Of a stretch of 64,000 nt of DNA, positions 62,082 through 64,000 are shown piece by piece. The notes below the pieces were generated by a model. The model saw only the letters and a list, made by a program, of their open reading frames with translations, was not told where the DNA came from and did no database searches. Both the position numbers and the translations under genes were made by a program. Each line of letters starts with the position of its first letter. Position 1 is the first letter of the stretch. The stretch lies in the NCBI GenBank assembly GCA_021083345.1, contig JAJGRE010000002.1:1054001-1118000 (forward strand), read 5' to 3'. This DNA is from Calditrichales bacterium MX18-03 (GTDB taxonomy: Bacteria > Bacillota > Clostridia > Lutisporales > Lutisporaceae).

Positions 62082-64000
62082 TTACGCTTTTTCTATCCGG
62101 ACGCTGCTGCCGCTGTTTTCCACCGGCGGTACGCCGACGATCAACCGCCGGGCCATCCTGTTTTTTAGTTCCGGTACATGGCTGATCAAGCCTATCACCC
62201 TTCTCATGGTACTGAGCCGTTCCAAAGCATCCACTACCGCATCCAGCAAATTGCTGTCCAGTGTGCCGAAGCCTTCATCCAGGAAGAAAAACTCCAAGGG
62301 GCTCTGTCCTTTGAGCTGTATCTGTGAGGATAGAGCCAGTGCCAGGGATAAGGAGGTCAGGAAGGTCTCTCCCCCAGACAGGGTCGTTACCAGCCTGTGT
62401 ACGCCGCCATTGGCATTGTCCCGGACCACAAAACCGTTTTCGGTATCCAGCTCCAGCGCGTACCGGTGCTTGGTCAGCGTCCCCAGCGTATCCGATGCTT
62501 CCTTGGCAATATACCGGAGACGCTCCTCGGAGATAAAATCGATAAAGCTGTTGCCCTTTAGGAGCTTCTGGATCTGAAGCAGCAGCTGCTCCTTGTGCTG
62601 GTAACGCTTCAGCTCCTTATCCAGACTCTTCCAGGTTTCATATTTCGACTTCAACGTACTGTAATTGTTCTTGGCGCTTTCAAAACGGGCTATGCTGCAA
62701 TCACGCGCTTCAGTGCTGCAGACAAATGTTGTGCTGATGTCCTCCCACTGCTCAGGGGTTATCCGTCTGTCTCCAAGCTTGAGCTCCAGAACGGACTTCT
62801 GCGCTTCCAGCTTCCTTTTTCCATTTTCATAGGCTTCAATGGATGACCGCAGCATTTCCGTCGCTTCAGCGTCAAGCAGCGCTTTCCCGGCCTCCTCAGC
62901 TGTGCTGAAGCCTCTGTCGCTCAGTGCTTTCTCCAGCAGGTCGGTTTCCGATGCCAGACTCTTCCGGTAGATATCCCGCTGCCCCTCCAATACGCTGTGC
63001 CGGACTACAGCTGCATCATACAGCGCTTTTGCTTTCTCAAGCACCTGAAGTGCATCCTGTTCCTGCCGCGTCAGCTCCTTTACAGCCTTCTCCGCAGCAT
63101 CCAGTTCCGCATCCAGCTCTTTTCCCTGCAACAGCGCTTCCAGCTTGCTTTTCAGGCCGTCCTGCTGCTCCCTGAGGCTGCGCCCTTCAGCATCCACATC
63201 AGCCAGCTCCCTGGCCAGCGCCTGCTCGTCTGAGGTCAACTTTTCCAGTGCCTGCCGATGCGCTGCGGCTTTCCCCTCCAGCGAAGCCAGCAAGCGCTGC
63301 AGCTCTTCATATTGCTGGTCATTTTCCCTTAGCCTGTCAATTTCAGAACGGACATCCCGGATTCCAAGGCTTATAGTAAAACCACGGTAAACCTCAAGTT
63401 TTTCCTGATAATCCGCCTCTGCTGCCTGCAGCGCCTTTTCCGACTGCTGCAGATAGTGCCTGCCGGCTTCCAGCGCCGAGTGCCTGGCACTTATCTCAAC
63501 CTGCTGCGCTGTCCAGCCGCCTTCCAGCTGCTTCAAGGCATCATCCAACGCCTCCTGCTTCCGCTCCCATGCCTCATTCTCCTTCAGCTTTTCCTGGATC
63601 AGCGACCTGACTGCCGCCAGCGCTTCTTCTCCCTGCTGCATTGTCAGCATGCGGTAGTTTTCGGGAAGCTTTTCTCTTTCATCGGCCTGTTCTGCTTTTC
63701 TTTTTTTGATATCCTCAGCCAGTCCTTCCAGCTGCCTCGACAGATGAAGCTGCTGCTCCTGCAGCCTTATGGCTTCACCCTCACCGGCCCTGTTTTCCTG
63801 CTCCAGCTGCTGAAGCCGGCTTTGAAGCAAATCCAGGCTTTCGTCCAGCTGCGCTGCGTCGTGTCCGCCCTCGCCGGCTGCAGGAGCAGGATGACTGGCA
63901 GAACCGCACACCGGACAAGGTATCCCTTCAGTCAGTTCTTGCGCCAACAGATATGCTGCATGCTTGCTGTAGCACTTCTTCTCTTCCCCGATCCGGGCTT
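62082..64000 (-). CDS. sbcC: Exonuclease subunit SbcC, 5' end outside window
   Basis: Frame is open to the right edge (AARIGEEKKCYSKHAAYLLA before the first Met at 63947), so the N-terminal ATPase half is missing. Visible: zinc hook IPCPVCGSASHP, a long Glu/Gln/Leu-rich coiled coil (about 400 residues), then the C-terminal ATPase lobe with signature LSGGETFLTSLSLALALS and Walker B FFLDEGFGTLDS. Rad50-like partner of SbcD, cleaving hairpins and DNA ends in repair. Stop at 62082. Confidence 0.95.
   Translation of the reverse strand, partial: ARIGEEKKCYSKHAAYLLAQELTEGIPCPVCGSASHPAPAAGEGGHDAAQLDESLDLLQSRLQQLEQENRAGEGEAIRLQEQQLHLSRQLEGLAEDIKKRKAEQADEREKLPENYRMLTMQQGEEALAAVRSLIQEKLKENEAWERKQEALDDALKQLEGGWTAQQVEISARHSALEAGRHYLQQSEKALQAAEADYQEKLEVYRGFTISLGIRDVRSEIDRLRENDQQYEELQRLLASLEGKAAAHRQALEKLTSDEQALARELADVDAEGRSLREQQDGLKSKLEALLQGKELDAELDAAEKAVKELTRQEQDALQVLEKAKALYDAAVVRHSVLEGQRDIYRKSLASETDLLEKALSDRGFSTAEEAGKALLDAEATEMLRSSIEAYENGKRKLEAQKSVLELKLGDRRITPEQWEDISTTFVCSTEARDCSIARFESAKNNYSTLKSKYETWKSLDKELKRYQHKEQLLLQIQKLLKGNSFIDFISEERLRYIAKEASDTLGTLTKHRYALELDTENGFVVRDNANGGVHRLVTTLSGGETFLTSLSLALALSSQIQLKGQSPLEFFFLDEGFGTLDSNLLDAVVDALERLSTMRRVIGLISHVPELKNRMARRLIVGVPPVENSGSSVRIEKA

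Noticed and set aside
1-64000. tRNA, rRNA, CRISPR, phage or insertion sequence genes
   Set aside because: None recognised on either strand by eye; short degenerate remnants could be missed.

Overview
The window looks like chromosome of an anaerobic, spore-forming member of the Clostridia (Firmicutes). The evidence is a set of sporulation genes (YabG protease, Veg, CotS-type coat kinases, a SpoIID-type protein), strong AGGAGG ribosome sites, Firmicute-style intrinsic terminators and promoters, lipoprotein-type binding proteins, and fermentative amino acid genes. No rRNA, tRNA, CRISPR array, phage or transposase gene was seen. I do not name a genus.

Layout. (1) 1-14 kb, minus strand except a two-component pair: a TRAP transporter binding protein (cut by the left edge) divergent from a sensor kinase/OmpR regulator; a sodium:solute symporter with a small membrane partner; a class III aminotransferase with a CoA-acylating aldehyde dehydrogenase behind a sigma-54 promoter; a PAS/sigma-54 activator; and the arginine deiminase operon arcA-argF-arcC. 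This is a nitrogen/amino-substrate fermentation region. (2) 14-24 kb, spore region: veg, an orphan [2Fe-2S] protein, a SpoIID-amidase fusion that has lost its catalytic residues, yabG with a SigK-like promoter, four CotS-family kinases (one a pseudokinase), a His-tailed coiled-coil protein, a CotSA-like glycosyltransferase and a large lipoprotein. (3) 26-35 kb: manC and a nine-gene histidine operon hisZGDCBHAF-IE, preceded by a leader peptide with three consecutive His codons and an attenuator. (4) 35-45 kb: GGDEF-EAL protein, YkvI-like permease, GNAT, CD3324-type HTH, YhfC-type membrane protease, a heterodimeric ABC exporter with a leader ORF and terminator upstream (resembling the bmrBCD arrangement), and an M32 carboxypeptidase. 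(5) 45-50 kb: an ammonium transporter with a sigma-54 promoter beside an NtrC/AtoC-type two-component system. (6) 50-60 kb, plus strand: membrane AraC regulator, two ribose-type binding proteins, ABC ATPase and permease, and two uroporphyrinogen decarboxylase-like proteins. (7) 60-64 kb: DUF438 PAS/hemerythrin protein, SIMPL protein, and an SbcC gene cut by the right edge.

Most interesting: the his leader, where the RNA segments support a complete ribosome-stalling attenuation model; the leader ORF plus terminator before the multidrug ABC pair; the cluster of apparent pseudoenzymes in the spore region; and the AraC-ABC-UroD locus, a candidate uptake/metabolism system of unknown substrate. Regulatory elements read directly include two -24/-12 promoters, an 11-bp tandem repeat at the TRAP promoter, and a 14-bp inverted repeat at arcA. 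All functions are inferred from sequence motifs recognised by eye; no alignment or folding software was run.
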